36,815 nucleotides of DNA from Candidatus Omnitrophota bacterium (lineage in GTDB: Bacteria; Omnitrophota; Omnitrophia; Omnitrophales; Aquincolibacteriaceae). Where the stretch lies: assembly GCA_016196555.1 (NCBI GenBank), contig JACPXL010000033.1:1-36815 (forward strand). The letters are read 5' to 3'. The position numbers and the translations under genes were made by a program. Shown here one piece after another: positions 1 to 7,546 of the stretch; within the stretch, counting starts at the first letter, position 1; each line of letters begins with the position of its first letter. Below the pieces are notes generated by a model. That model did no database searches, had not been told where the DNA came from, and saw only the letters and a list, made by a program, of their open reading frames with translations.

Positions 1-1
1 C

Positions 2-1687
2 GGTATTGACGCACTTTCCAGAAGCAGTCTCAACTGGACCGACATTCAAGTGATGTCCAAAGCCGGAGTGAATTGGACGGATCTTAATCGTCTCTCAACC
101 GCCGGAGTGAATTGGACGGATATTCAAGTGCTCTCCAAGACCGGAGTGAACTGGACTGGCATAAACGCACTTGCCGCCGCTGGAGTGAACTGGACTGATA
201 TACAAGTATTATCAAAAGCCGGGGTGAATTGGAGCGGTATCAATGCATTGGCAGCCGCCGGCGTGAATTGGACCGATATTCAAGTGTTATCAAAGGCCGG
301 CGTGAATTGGACCGACTTCAACCGCTTTTCAACCGCCGGCGTGAATTGGACAGATATTCAAGTGCTCTCTAAAGCAGGAGTAAACTGGAGCGGCATCAAT
401 GCGCTTGCGGCGGCTGGAGTGAACTGGACCGACATTCAAGTGCTCTCGAAAGCGGGAGTGAACTGGAGCGGTATTGACGCACTTTCCAGAAGCAGTCTCA
501 ACTGGACCGACATTCAAGTGATGTCCAAAGCCGGAGTGAATTGGACGGATCTTAATCGTCTCTCAACCGCCGGAGTGAATTGGACGGATATTCAAGTGCT
601 CTCCAAGACTCAAGTGTTATCCAAAGCAGGAGTGAATTGGAGTGGGATGAACGCGCTTGCTGCTGCGGGAGTTAATTGGACGGATATTCAAGTTCTCTCA
701 AAAACCGGAGTCAATTGGACAGGCATGAATGCGCTTGCTGGGGCAGGAATCAATTGGATTGATATACAAGTCTTATCGAAAGCAGGAGTCAATTGGAGCG
801 GAATTAATGCCCTTGCGACCGCTGGGGTTAACTGGACAGATATTCAGGTGTTATCCAAAGCCGGCGTGAATTGGACGGATCTTAATCGTCTCTCAACGGC
901 GGGCGTGAACTGGACCGACATTCAAGTGCTCTCCAAGACCGGTGTCAACTGGAGCGGCATGAATGCGTTGGCTGCCGCCGGAGTGAACTGGACTGATATT
1001 CAAGCGTTATCCAAAGCCGGGGTTAATTGGAGCGGAATTAATGCACTCGCTGCCGCAGGAATTAATTGGACTGATATCCAAGTATTATCAAAAGCCGGGG
1101 TGAATTGGAGTGATCTTAACAAACTTTCAATTGCCGGCGTGAATTGGACTGACATTCAAGTTCTCTCGAAAACCGGAGTCAATTGGACAGGTATGAATGC
1201 GCTTGCCGCGGCGGGGGTGAATTGGACAGACATTCAAGTGCTTTCGAAAGCGGGAGTCAATTGGAGCGGCATGAACGCTCTTGCTGCGGCGGGGGTGAAT
1301 TGGACAGACATTCAAGTGTTATCAAAAGCGGGGGTAAACTGGAGCGGAATCAATGCCCTTGCCACTGCCGGTGTGAACTGGACCGACATACAAGTTTTAT
1401 CGAAAGCGGGAGTCAATTGGAGCGGCATGAATGCCCTTGCTGGAGCCGGAATCAATTGGACCGACATACAAGTTTTGTCCAAAGCAGGAGTCAATTGGAG
1501 CGGAATTAACGCCCTCGCGACCGCTGGGGTTAACTGGACCGACATTCAAGTCATGTCCAAAGCCGGAGTGAATTGGACGGATCTAAACCGACTCTCAGTT
1601 GCCGGCGTGAATTGGACCGACATTCAAGTCCTCTCAAAGACCGGTGTCAACTGGAGCGGCATGAATGCGTTAGCGGCAGCGGACTAA
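2..1687 (+). CDS. Giant 13-residue-repeat protein, segment 1 (5' partial, frame 2)
   Basis: The frame is open from the left edge, so the true start lies upstream. The segment translates as about 42 tandem 13-residue units alternating two types: AGVNWTDIQVLSK and AGVNWSGMNALAA. A third type, AGVNWTDLNRLST, sometimes replaces the second. Almost every unit contains N-W-T or N-W-S. Each unit can be read as a short helix capped by T/S at its start and Gly at its end, joined by a V-N-W linker; this is my structural inference, and I recognise no named domain. Around 605-612 an in-frame loss gives VLSKTQVLSK. The frame ends at a TAA (1685-1687) just after NALAAA, where the repeats jump to frame 1, so this is a break and not a natural C-terminus. 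It is probably part of one giant surface or secreted protein with the next three segments. Confidence 0.8.
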   Translation, partial: GIDALSRSSLNWTDIQVMSKAGVNWTDLNRLSTAGVNWTDIQVLSKTGVNWTGINALAAAGVNWTDIQVLSKAGVNWSGINALAAAGVNWTDIQVLSKAGVNWTDFNRFSTAGVNWTDIQVLSKAGVNWSGINALAAAGVNWTDIQVLSKAGVNWSGIDALSRSSLNWTDIQVMSKAGVNWTDLNRLSTAGVNWTDIQVLSKTQVLSKAGVNWSGMNALAAAGVNWTDIQVLSKTGVNWTGMNALAGAGINWIDIQVLSKAGVNWSGINALATAGVNWTDIQVLSKAGVNWTDLNRLSTAGVNWTDIQVLSKTGVNWSGMNALAAAGVNWTDIQALSKAGVNWSGINALAAAGINWTDIQVLSKAGVNWSDLNKLSIAGVNWTDIQVLSKTGVNWTGMNALAAAGVNWTDIQVLSKAGVNWSGMNALAAAGVNWTDIQVLSKAGVNWSGINALATAGVNWTDIQVLSKAGVNWSGMNALAGAGINWTDIQVLSKAGVNWSGINALATAGVNWTDIQVMSKAGVNWTDLNRLSVAGVNWTDIQVLSKTGVNWSGMNALAAAD

Positions 1688-2505
1688 ATGCACTCGCGAC
1701 CGCTGGGGTTAACTGGACGGATATTCAAGTCTTATCAAAAGCCGGAGTGAATTGGAGCGATCTTAACAAACTTTCAATTGCGGGCGTGAACTGGACTGAC
1801 ATTCAGGTGCTCTCGAAAACCGGAGTCAATTGGACGGGTATCAACGCGCTGGCGGCGGCTGGAGTCAATTGGACCGACATACAAGTTTTCTCCAAAGCAG
1901 GAGTCAATTGGAGCGGAATTAACGCCCTCGCGACCGCTGGGGTTAACTGGACCGATATTCAGATGTTATCCAAAGCTGGCGTGAATTGGAGTGGAATCAA
2001 CGCCCTTGCGGCCAGTGGCGTGAACTGGACTGATATTCAACTGTTGTCGAAGACAGGTGTCAACTGGACCGATTTTAACCGGCTCTCAACGGCGGGAGTG
2101 AATTGGACTGATATTCAAGTGTTCTCCAAAGCGGGGGTAAATTGGAGCGGCATCAATGCGTTTGCAGCGGCCGGGGTGAATTGGACGGACATTCAAGTGC
2201 TCTCGAAAGCCGGCGTCAATTGGACGGACCTTAACAGGCTTTCAGTTGCTGGGGTTAACTGGACGGATATTCAAGTGCTCTCAAAAACCGGAGTCAATTG
2301 GAGGAGTCAATTGGACAGGTATCAACGCTCTTGCTGTGGCGGGGGTGAATTGGACGGACATTCAAGTGCTCTCAAAAGCTGGAGTGAATTGGAGCGGCAT
2401 GAATGCGCTTGCCGCGGCGGGGGTGAATTGGACGGACATCCAAGTGCTCTCAAAAGCTGGAGTAAATTGGAACGGGATGAACGCGCTTGTCGGAGCAGGA
2501 ATTAA
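1681..2505 (+). CDS. Giant repeat protein, segment 2 (frame 1)
   Basis: The repeats resume at 1681 as G-L-N-A-L-A-T-A-G-V-N-W in frame 1 and stay in register to about 2302. About 16 units are present, of the same three types as in segment 1. From 2303 the frame-1 reading becomes arginine-, serine- and cysteine-rich nonsense to a stop at 2505, while the repeat continues in frame 2. The meaningful part is therefore about 1681-2302. An ATG at 1573 also opens this frame, but its first 36 codons are out-of-register shadow sequence. There is no ribosome binding site or signal peptide at either point, so this is an internal piece of the giant gene, not an independent gene. Confidence 0.65.
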   Translation, partial: GLNALATAGVNWTDIQVLSKAGVNWSDLNKLSIAGVNWTDIQVLSKTGVNWTGINALAAAGVNWTDIQVFSKAGVNWSGINALATAGVNWTDIQMLSKAGVNWSGINALAASGVNWTDIQLLSKTGVNWTDFNRLSTAGVNWTDIQVFSKAGVNWSGINAFAAAGVNWTDIQVLSKAGVNWTDLNRLSVAGVNWTDIQVLSKTGVNWRSQLDRYQRSCCGGGELDGHSSALKSWSELERHECACRGGGELDGHPSALKSWSKLERDERACRSRN

Positions 2506-3607
2506 CTGGACTGACATACAAGTCTTGTCGAAAGCTGGGGTGAATTGGAGCGGGATGAACGCACTTGCCGGAGCTGGAGTTAACTGGATCGACATACAAG
2601 TCCTTTCAAAAACCGGAGTGAATTGGAGTGGCATCAATGCCCTTGCTGCGTCCGGAGTTAACTGGACTGATATACAAGTATTATCCAAGGCCGGAGTGAA
2701 TTGGAGCGGTATCAATGCTCTTGCAGCCAGTGGTGTGAACTGGACTGACATTCAAGTACTGTCAAAAACGGGAGTCAATTGGACCGATTTTAACCGTCTC
2801 TCAACCGCCGGCGTGAATTGGACGGATATTCAAGTATTGTCCAAAGCCGGTGTGAATTGGAGCGGCATGAATGCACTTGCTGTAGCCGGAGTGAATTGGA
2901 CGGACATCCAAGTGTTATCGAAAGCCGGTGTCAACTGGAGCGGCATGAATGCGCTCGCGGCTGCGGGAGAGAATTGGACGGATATCCAAGTATTATCAAA
3001 AGCCAGCGTGAACTGGACGGATCTCAACCGTCTCTCTGTTGCTGGAGTCAACTGGACGGACATACAAGTGTGGGTTAATTGGACGGATCTCAATCGCCTT
3101 TCAACTGCGGGCGTGAATTGGACGGATGTGGAAGTTCTTTCAAAAGCCGGAATGAATTGGAGCGGCATGAATGCTTTAGCGGTTGCCGGAGTGAACTGGA
3201 CCGACATACAAGTGTTATCGAAGGCCGGGGTGAATTGGAGCGGCATGAACGCACTCGCAGCGGCTGGCGTGAATTGGACTGACATACAAGTGTTGTCAAA
3301 GACGGGTGTCAATTGGACTGATTTTAACCGACTTTCAACCGCCGGAGTGAATTGGACGGACATTCAAGTCTTATCGAAAGCCGGAGTGAATTGGAGCGGG
3401 ATGAATGCTTTAGCGGTTGCCGGAGTGAACTGGACCGACATACAAGTGTTATCGAAAGCTGGTGTGAATTGGAACGGAATGAATGCTCTTGCTGCAAGCG
3501 GTGTGAACTGGACCGACATACAAGTTTTATCAAAGGCGGGCGTGAATTGGACAGATCTTAATCGTCTTTCAATCGGCACTTGCTGCCAGCGGAGTGAATT
3601 GGACTGA
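2246..3607 (+). CDS. Giant repeat protein, segment 3 (frame 2)
   Basis: Frame 2 carries the array from about 2303 to about 3575, with roughly 33 units of 13 residues. The first codons from 2246 are shadow sequence of segment 2. Near 3069-3077 four residues are missing in frame (TDIQVWVNWTDL in place of the expected QVLSKAGVNW). One unit reads GENWT in place of GVNWT. From about 3576 the frame is lost (SIGTCCQRSELD, then TGA), and the repeat goes on in frame 3. No independent start signals are visible. It is best read as the internal continuation of the giant protein, broken by a 13-bp duplication upstream and a small indel or deletion downstream. Confidence 0.68.
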   Translation: MLGLTGRIFKCSQKPESIGGVNWTGINALAVAGVNWTDIQVLSKAGVNWSGMNALAAAGVNWTDIQVLSKAGVNWNGMNALVGAGINWTDIQVLSKAGVNWSGMNALAGAGVNWIDIQVLSKTGVNWSGINALAASGVNWTDIQVLSKAGVNWSGINALAASGVNWTDIQVLSKTGVNWTDFNRLSTAGVNWTDIQVLSKAGVNWSGMNALAVAGVNWTDIQVLSKAGVNWSGMNALAAAGENWTDIQVLSKASVNWTDLNRLSVAGVNWTDIQVWVNWTDLNRLSTAGVNWTDVEVLSKAGMNWSGMNALAVAGVNWTDIQVLSKAGVNWSGMNALAAAGVNWTDIQVLSKTGVNWTDFNRLSTAGVNWTDIQVLSKAGVNWSGMNALAVAGVNWTDIQVLSKAGVNWNGMNALAASGVNWTDIQVLSKAGVNWTDLNRLSIGTCCQRSELD

Positions 3608-6600
3608 TATCCAAGTCTTATCCAAAGCCGGGGTGAATTGGAGTGGAATTAATGCCCTTGCTGCAGCCGGCATGAATTGGACCGATATTCAAGTGTTATC
3701 CAAGGCCGGGGTGAATTGGAACGGCATCAATGCGCTCGCTGCTGCCGGCGTGAACTGGACTGACATGCAAGTGTTATCCAAGGCCGGGGTGAATTGGAGC
3801 GGTATCAATGCCCTTGCTGCGGCCGGAGTGAATTGGACAGATATTCAAGTGTTATCCAAGGCGGGAGTGAATTGGACGGATCTCAATAAACTTTCAATTG
3901 CGGGAGTGAACTGGACGGATATCCAAGTGCTCTCAAAAACCGGAGTGAATTGGACTGGAATTAATGCCCTTGCTGCTAGTGGAGTGAATTGGACTGATAT
4001 TCAAGTGTTATCCAAAGCCGGAGTGAACTGGAGCGGTATGAATGCTTTAGCAGCTGCCGGAGTGAATTGGACTGATATTCAAGTGTTATCCAAAGCCGGG
4101 GTGAATTGGAATGGCATGAATGCACTTGCGGCTGCCGGAGTGAATTGGACCGACATCGAAGTATTGTCGAAGGCTGGCGTCAATTGGAGCGGCATGAATG
4201 CTTTAGCGACTGCCGGAGTGAACTGGACCGACATACAAGCGTTATCGAAGGCCGGGGTGAATTGGAGCGGCATGAATGCGCTTGCTGCTGCGGGTGTGAA
4301 TTGGACCGATATCCAGGTGCTTTCCAAAGCAGGAGTGAACTGGACCGTAATCAATGCGCTCGCTGCTGCCGGGGTCAATTGGACAGACATACACGTGCTC
4401 TCAAAAGCCGGAGTGAATTGGAGCGGGGTGAACGCTCTCGCGGGAGCGGGAGTCAACTGGACAGACATTCAGGTGCTTTCCAAAGCGGGACTGAATTGGA
4501 GCGGCATGAATGCATTAGCGGCCGCCGGAGTGAATTGGACAGACATTCAGGTGTTATCCAAAGCGGGAGTGCATTGGAGGCGCATGAATGCATTAGCGGC
4601 CGCCGGGGTGAATTGGACAGACGTTCAGGTGCTTTCCAAAGCGGGAGTGAATTGGAGCGGCATGAACGCTCTTGCTGCGGCCGGAGTAAATTGGACTGAC
4701 ATACAAGTCTTATCGAAAGCCGGAGTGAATTGGAGCGGTATGAATGCCTTGGCAGCGGCGGGCGTGAATTGGACGGATATTCAAGTGCTCTCGAAAGCCG
4801 GAGTGAATTGGAGCGGAGTGAATGCACTTGCCGCGGCCGGAGTGAACTGGACCGACATTCAAGCACTCTCTAAAGCCGGAGTGAACTGGACTGATCTGAA
4901 TAAACTCTCAATAGCGGGTGTGAACTGGACTGATATTCAAGTGCTCTCCAAAGCCGGAGTCAATTGGAGCGGTATGAATGCCCTTGCTGCAGCCGGAGTC
5001 AATTGGACGGACATCGAAGTTCTTTCCAAAGCCGGAGTGAATTGGAGTGGTATGAATGCTTTGGCGGCGGCTGGGGTGAATTGGACCGACATACAAGTGT
5101 TATCGAAAGCGGGAGTGAACTGGATTGATTTGATGACGCTTACGCGCGCTACGATTAATTGGAGTGACATTCAAGTTCTTTCCAAGGTGGGAATTAACTG
5201 GAGTGATTTTAATATCCTGACCAAAGCCGGAGTGAACTGGACCGATATCCAGGTACTTTCAAAAACCGGAGTCAATTGGACGGGTATCAACGCTCTTGCT
5301 GCGGCGGGTGTGAATTGGACCGATATACAAATCTTATCGAAAGCCGGAGTGAATTGGAGCGGTATGAATGCCTTGGCAGCGGCGGGCGTGAATTGGACGG
5401 ATATTCAAGTGCTCTCGAAAGCCGGAGTGAACTGGACGGATCTTAATCGTCTCTCAATCGCCGGCGTGAATTGGACGGATATTCAAGTGCTCTCCAAGAC
5501 TGGTGTCAACTGGAGCGGGATGAATGCGCTTGCGGCAGCCGGGGTGAATTGGACTGACATTCAAGTGCTCTCCAAAGCCGGAGTCAATTGGAGCGGCATG
5601 AATGCACTCGCTGCTGCCGGTGTGAATTGGACCGATATCCAGGTACTTTCCAAAGCCGGAGTGAATTGGAGCGGAATGAATGCCTTGGCGGCGGCCGGAA
5701 TTAATTGGGTTGATATTCAAATGCTCTCGAAAACCGGAATAAATTGGAATGGAATCGACGCCCTTTCAAAAGCGGGAGTGAACTGGACAGATGTTCAAGT
5801 GTTATCCAAAGCCGGAGCAAATTGGAGCGGGATGAATGCCCTGGCGGCGGCAGGAGTCAATTGGACCGACATTCAAACGCTCTCGAAAGCCGGAATCAAT
5901 TGGAGCGGGATGACCGCTTTGGCCGGAGCTGGAATTAATTGGACCGATATTCAAGTGCTCTCAAAAGGCGGTATTAACTGGACTGACATTCAGCGCTTAT
6001 CGTCGGCCGGAGTCAACTGGACCGACTTGAATGCCCTTTCTGACTCGGCCATCAACTGGTCGGATATACGCAGCCTTACGATTCAAGGAATCAATTGGAC
6101 GGGGATCGATAGCCTCTCAGACGCCGGCATTAATTGGACGAGCATTCAATCCATGTCTGCCGTGGGCATTAACTGGACGGACATTCAAGTACTCTCAAAA
6201 GCGGGGGTGAATTGGACCGATATGTCCAGAATGGCAAGTCTGAATGTGAATTGGGATAATATTCAATCACTTTCAAAAGCAGGCATCAATTGGACTGATA
6301 TCGATCGATTGTCCAAAGCCGGGGTGAATTGGACGGACATCCAAGCTCTTTCGACGGCCGGGGTCAACTGGACTGATTTGCAAGTCATGTCTAAAGGTGG
6401 AGTGAATTGGACGGATTTGGCGTTCATGACGGGGGTCGGGATGAACTGGACGGATCTCTCCGGTCAAACAAAATCTCTTATCAATTGGACTGATATTTCG
6501 AGAATGAGCAGCACAGGCATTGATTGGGATAAAATCAAAACCTTAAGCACACGAATCGATGCCATCGCTACCGATCTAACCACCACGCTCAATGCAACCA

Positions 6601-7412
6601 ATACGATAAAAACGGCCATGGGTACGACAAGTGATTCGTCTACCACCGATACCTTATTTGGGAAAATTGCCAAAATCGATGCAGCTGTAGCCACGATGTC
6701 GACCAACACTTCAGTGTCGTCGCTTTCCACCAAATTGGATGAAGTCAAAGCAGCCATTGGCGCATCGACTGATTTGTCCACGGCTTCGACATTGTTCGGG
6801 AAAATAGCCGTCAATAAATCCGTTGTTAATGATATTAAAACATATTTGGGTGTCGATACTGATACAGCGTCCGCCAAAACGGTTTTTGGCCGTCTTAAAA
6901 CAATGGATGAAAAAATAGGTTTAGACACTGATGCTGCAACCGCCAAAACAATTTTTGGAAAGATCGCGGCGTTGCCCGAGACGCTCGCCAATTTAGACGG
7001 AACTGTGGCAAGTATTCTTACCGAGGTGCAGTCCTTGCGCAGTGAAGTTGGAGCTGAAGGAAGCGCTGAATCTGTTGCCGCCGGTATTGAACGTCTCAAA
7101 GTGTTGATGGAGGAACTTAAAAATATCAGCACGCAAGTGGAAGAAATAACGCCCGGAGAAGGAGAAGTGGCAGCGGACATGATCAATACTCTTGTCGATG
7201 CAGTCAACAAAAGCGCCGAATCCATCGGGATTATTGGAGCCCAAGTGGAAAAATTAACGGCAGACCAAGGATCGAACCGGTCGAATATGGAGGCGAAACT
7301 CGAAGAAGTGAAGTCTTATCTCCTGGCTATCAAAGACGCCATGAACATAAAGGAAGAGCTTCGAGAAGAAGGCCAAGCTCCCAGTGCCGTAGTACAAGCA
7401 TGGATCGAATAA
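3594..7412 (+). CDS. Giant repeat protein, segment 4 and natural C-terminus (frame 3)
   Basis: In-register repeat translation starts at about 3576. The GTG at 3594 is only the Val of a GVNW unit and is not a believable start. About 75 units run to about 6540. They are very regular up to about 5100, interrupted near 5107-5230 by divergent units (TRATINWSDIQ, GINWSDFNILTK), and increasingly degenerate after about 5970, as at the edge of a tandem array. The remaining about 290 residues are non-repeat: Thr/Ser-rich, with four G-x-x-x-D...T-[LVI]-F-G-[KR]-[IL] motifs, then charged heptad-like coiled coil ending in AVVQAWIE and a TAA at 7410-7412. No C-terminal membrane helix or sorting motif is visible. 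Function is unknown; a giant cell-surface or secreted protein is inferred from the composition and the secretion genes downstream. Confidence 0.8.
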   Translation: MNWTDIQVLSKAGVNWSGINALAAAGMNWTDIQVLSKAGVNWNGINALAAAGVNWTDMQVLSKAGVNWSGINALAAAGVNWTDIQVLSKAGVNWTDLNKLSIAGVNWTDIQVLSKTGVNWTGINALAASGVNWTDIQVLSKAGVNWSGMNALAAAGVNWTDIQVLSKAGVNWNGMNALAAAGVNWTDIEVLSKAGVNWSGMNALATAGVNWTDIQALSKAGVNWSGMNALAAAGVNWTDIQVLSKAGVNWTVINALAAAGVNWTDIHVLSKAGVNWSGVNALAGAGVNWTDIQVLSKAGLNWSGMNALAAAGVNWTDIQVLSKAGVHWRRMNALAAAGVNWTDVQVLSKAGVNWSGMNALAAAGVNWTDIQVLSKAGVNWSGMNALAAAGVNWTDIQVLSKAGVNWSGVNALAAAGVNWTDIQALSKAGVNWTDLNKLSIAGVNWTDIQVLSKAGVNWSGMNALAAAGVNWTDIEVLSKAGVNWSGMNALAAAGVNWTDIQVLSKAGVNWIDLMTLTRATINWSDIQVLSKVGINWSDFNILTKAGVNWTDIQVLSKTGVNWTGINALAAAGVNWTDIQILSKAGVNWSGMNALAAAGVNWTDIQVLSKAGVNWTDLNRLSIAGVNWTDIQVLSKTGVNWSGMNALAAAGVNWTDIQVLSKAGVNWSGMNALAAAGVNWTDIQVLSKAGVNWSGMNALAAAGINWVDIQMLSKTGINWNGIDALSKAGVNWTDVQVLSKAGANWSGMNALAAAGVNWTDIQTLSKAGINWSGMTALAGAGINWTDIQVLSKGGINWTDIQRLSSAGVNWTDLNALSDSAINWSDIRSLTIQGINWTGIDSLSDAGINWTSIQSMSAVGINWTDIQVLSKAGVNWTDMSRMASLNVNWDNIQSLSKAGINWTDIDRLSKAGVNWTDIQALSTAGVNWTDLQVMSKGGVNWTDLAFMTGVGMNWTDLSGQTKSLINWTDISRMSSTGIDWDKIKTLSTRIDAIATDLTTTLNATNTIKTAMGTTSDSSTTDTLFGKIAKIDAAVATMSTNTSVSSLSTKLDEVKAAIGASTDLSTASTLFGKIAVNKSVVNDIKTYLGVDTDTASAKTVFGRLKTMDEKIGLDTDAATAKTIFGKIAALPETLANLDGTVASILTEVQSLRSEVGAEGSAESVAAGIERLKVLMEELKNISTQVEEITPGEGEVAADMINTLVDAVNKSAESIGIIGAQVEKLTADQGSNRSNMEAKLEEVKSYLLAIKDAMNIKEELREEGQAPSAVVQAWIE

Positions 7413-7443
7413 GGAGAAAAAAATAGGGCTTTTTTTTGCTCCT
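7412..7443 (+). terminator. Possible A/T-rich hairpin after the giant gene
   Basis: Directly at the stop codon, AGGAG plus seven A can pair with eight T, one bulged G and CTCCT, around the 6-nt loop TAGGGC. The U-run lies inside the stem and not after it, so this is not a textbook intrinsic terminator. It could weaken read-through into the downstream operon. Confidence 0.3.
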
Positions 7444-7486
7444 GAATACTATAAGGAAGGTGTCCGATAGATAAAATGAAAAAAAA

Positions 7487-7495
7487 TGCTATAAA
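7487..7495 (+). promoter_or_regulatory. Possible extended -10 promoter element
   Basis: TGCTATAAA matches the extended -10 pattern TGnTATAAT with one mismatch, about 50 nt before the ATG at 7547. A second TGCTATTAT lies at 7519-7527. No good -35 box is seen. This is the largest gap (134 bp) in the plus-strand series from the giant gene to 21753, so it is the most likely place for a promoter of the ATPase/T2SS operon. Confidence 0.25.
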
Positions 7496-7546
7496 TTCAT
7501 GCAAAATGATAAGTCGTATGCTATTATTTAATCGGGTGAATGGGTT

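Larger units (their letters stand above)
1..6540 (+). repeat. 39-bp coding tandem repeat array with 78-bp higher-order period
   Basis: The array is built of 39-bp units (13 codons), about 165 in all by length. Two unit types alternate, giving a 78-bp super-period. Copies differ mostly at synonymous positions, so selection appears to act on the protein. Long near-exact blocks occur at multiples of 39: positions 1-141 equal 469-609 (offset 468 = 12 units), and a block near 3171 recurs near 3405 (offset 234 = 6 units). This points to segmental duplication or unequal exchange. The 5' edge is outside the window. Confidence 0.95.

Noticed and set aside
329-5720. Many open frames of 60-180 codons on the minus strand and in other plus frames over the repeat array (for example 2362-2751 and 4079-4468 on minus).
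   Set aside because: A 39-bp unit is a multiple of three, so any frame without a stop in one unit stays open through many. Their products are simple echoes of the repeat with no start signals.
1-6540. CRISPR array or non-coding satellite.
   Set aside because: The repeats are contiguous with no unique spacers, in phase with codons, and vary mainly at synonymous sites, so they are coding repeats.
6464-7225. A 253-codon open frame on the minus strand under the C-terminal tail of the giant protein.
   Set aside because: It is Ser/Val/Leu-rich shadow sequence opposite a coherent coiled-coil coding frame, with no recognisable domain or ribosome binding site.
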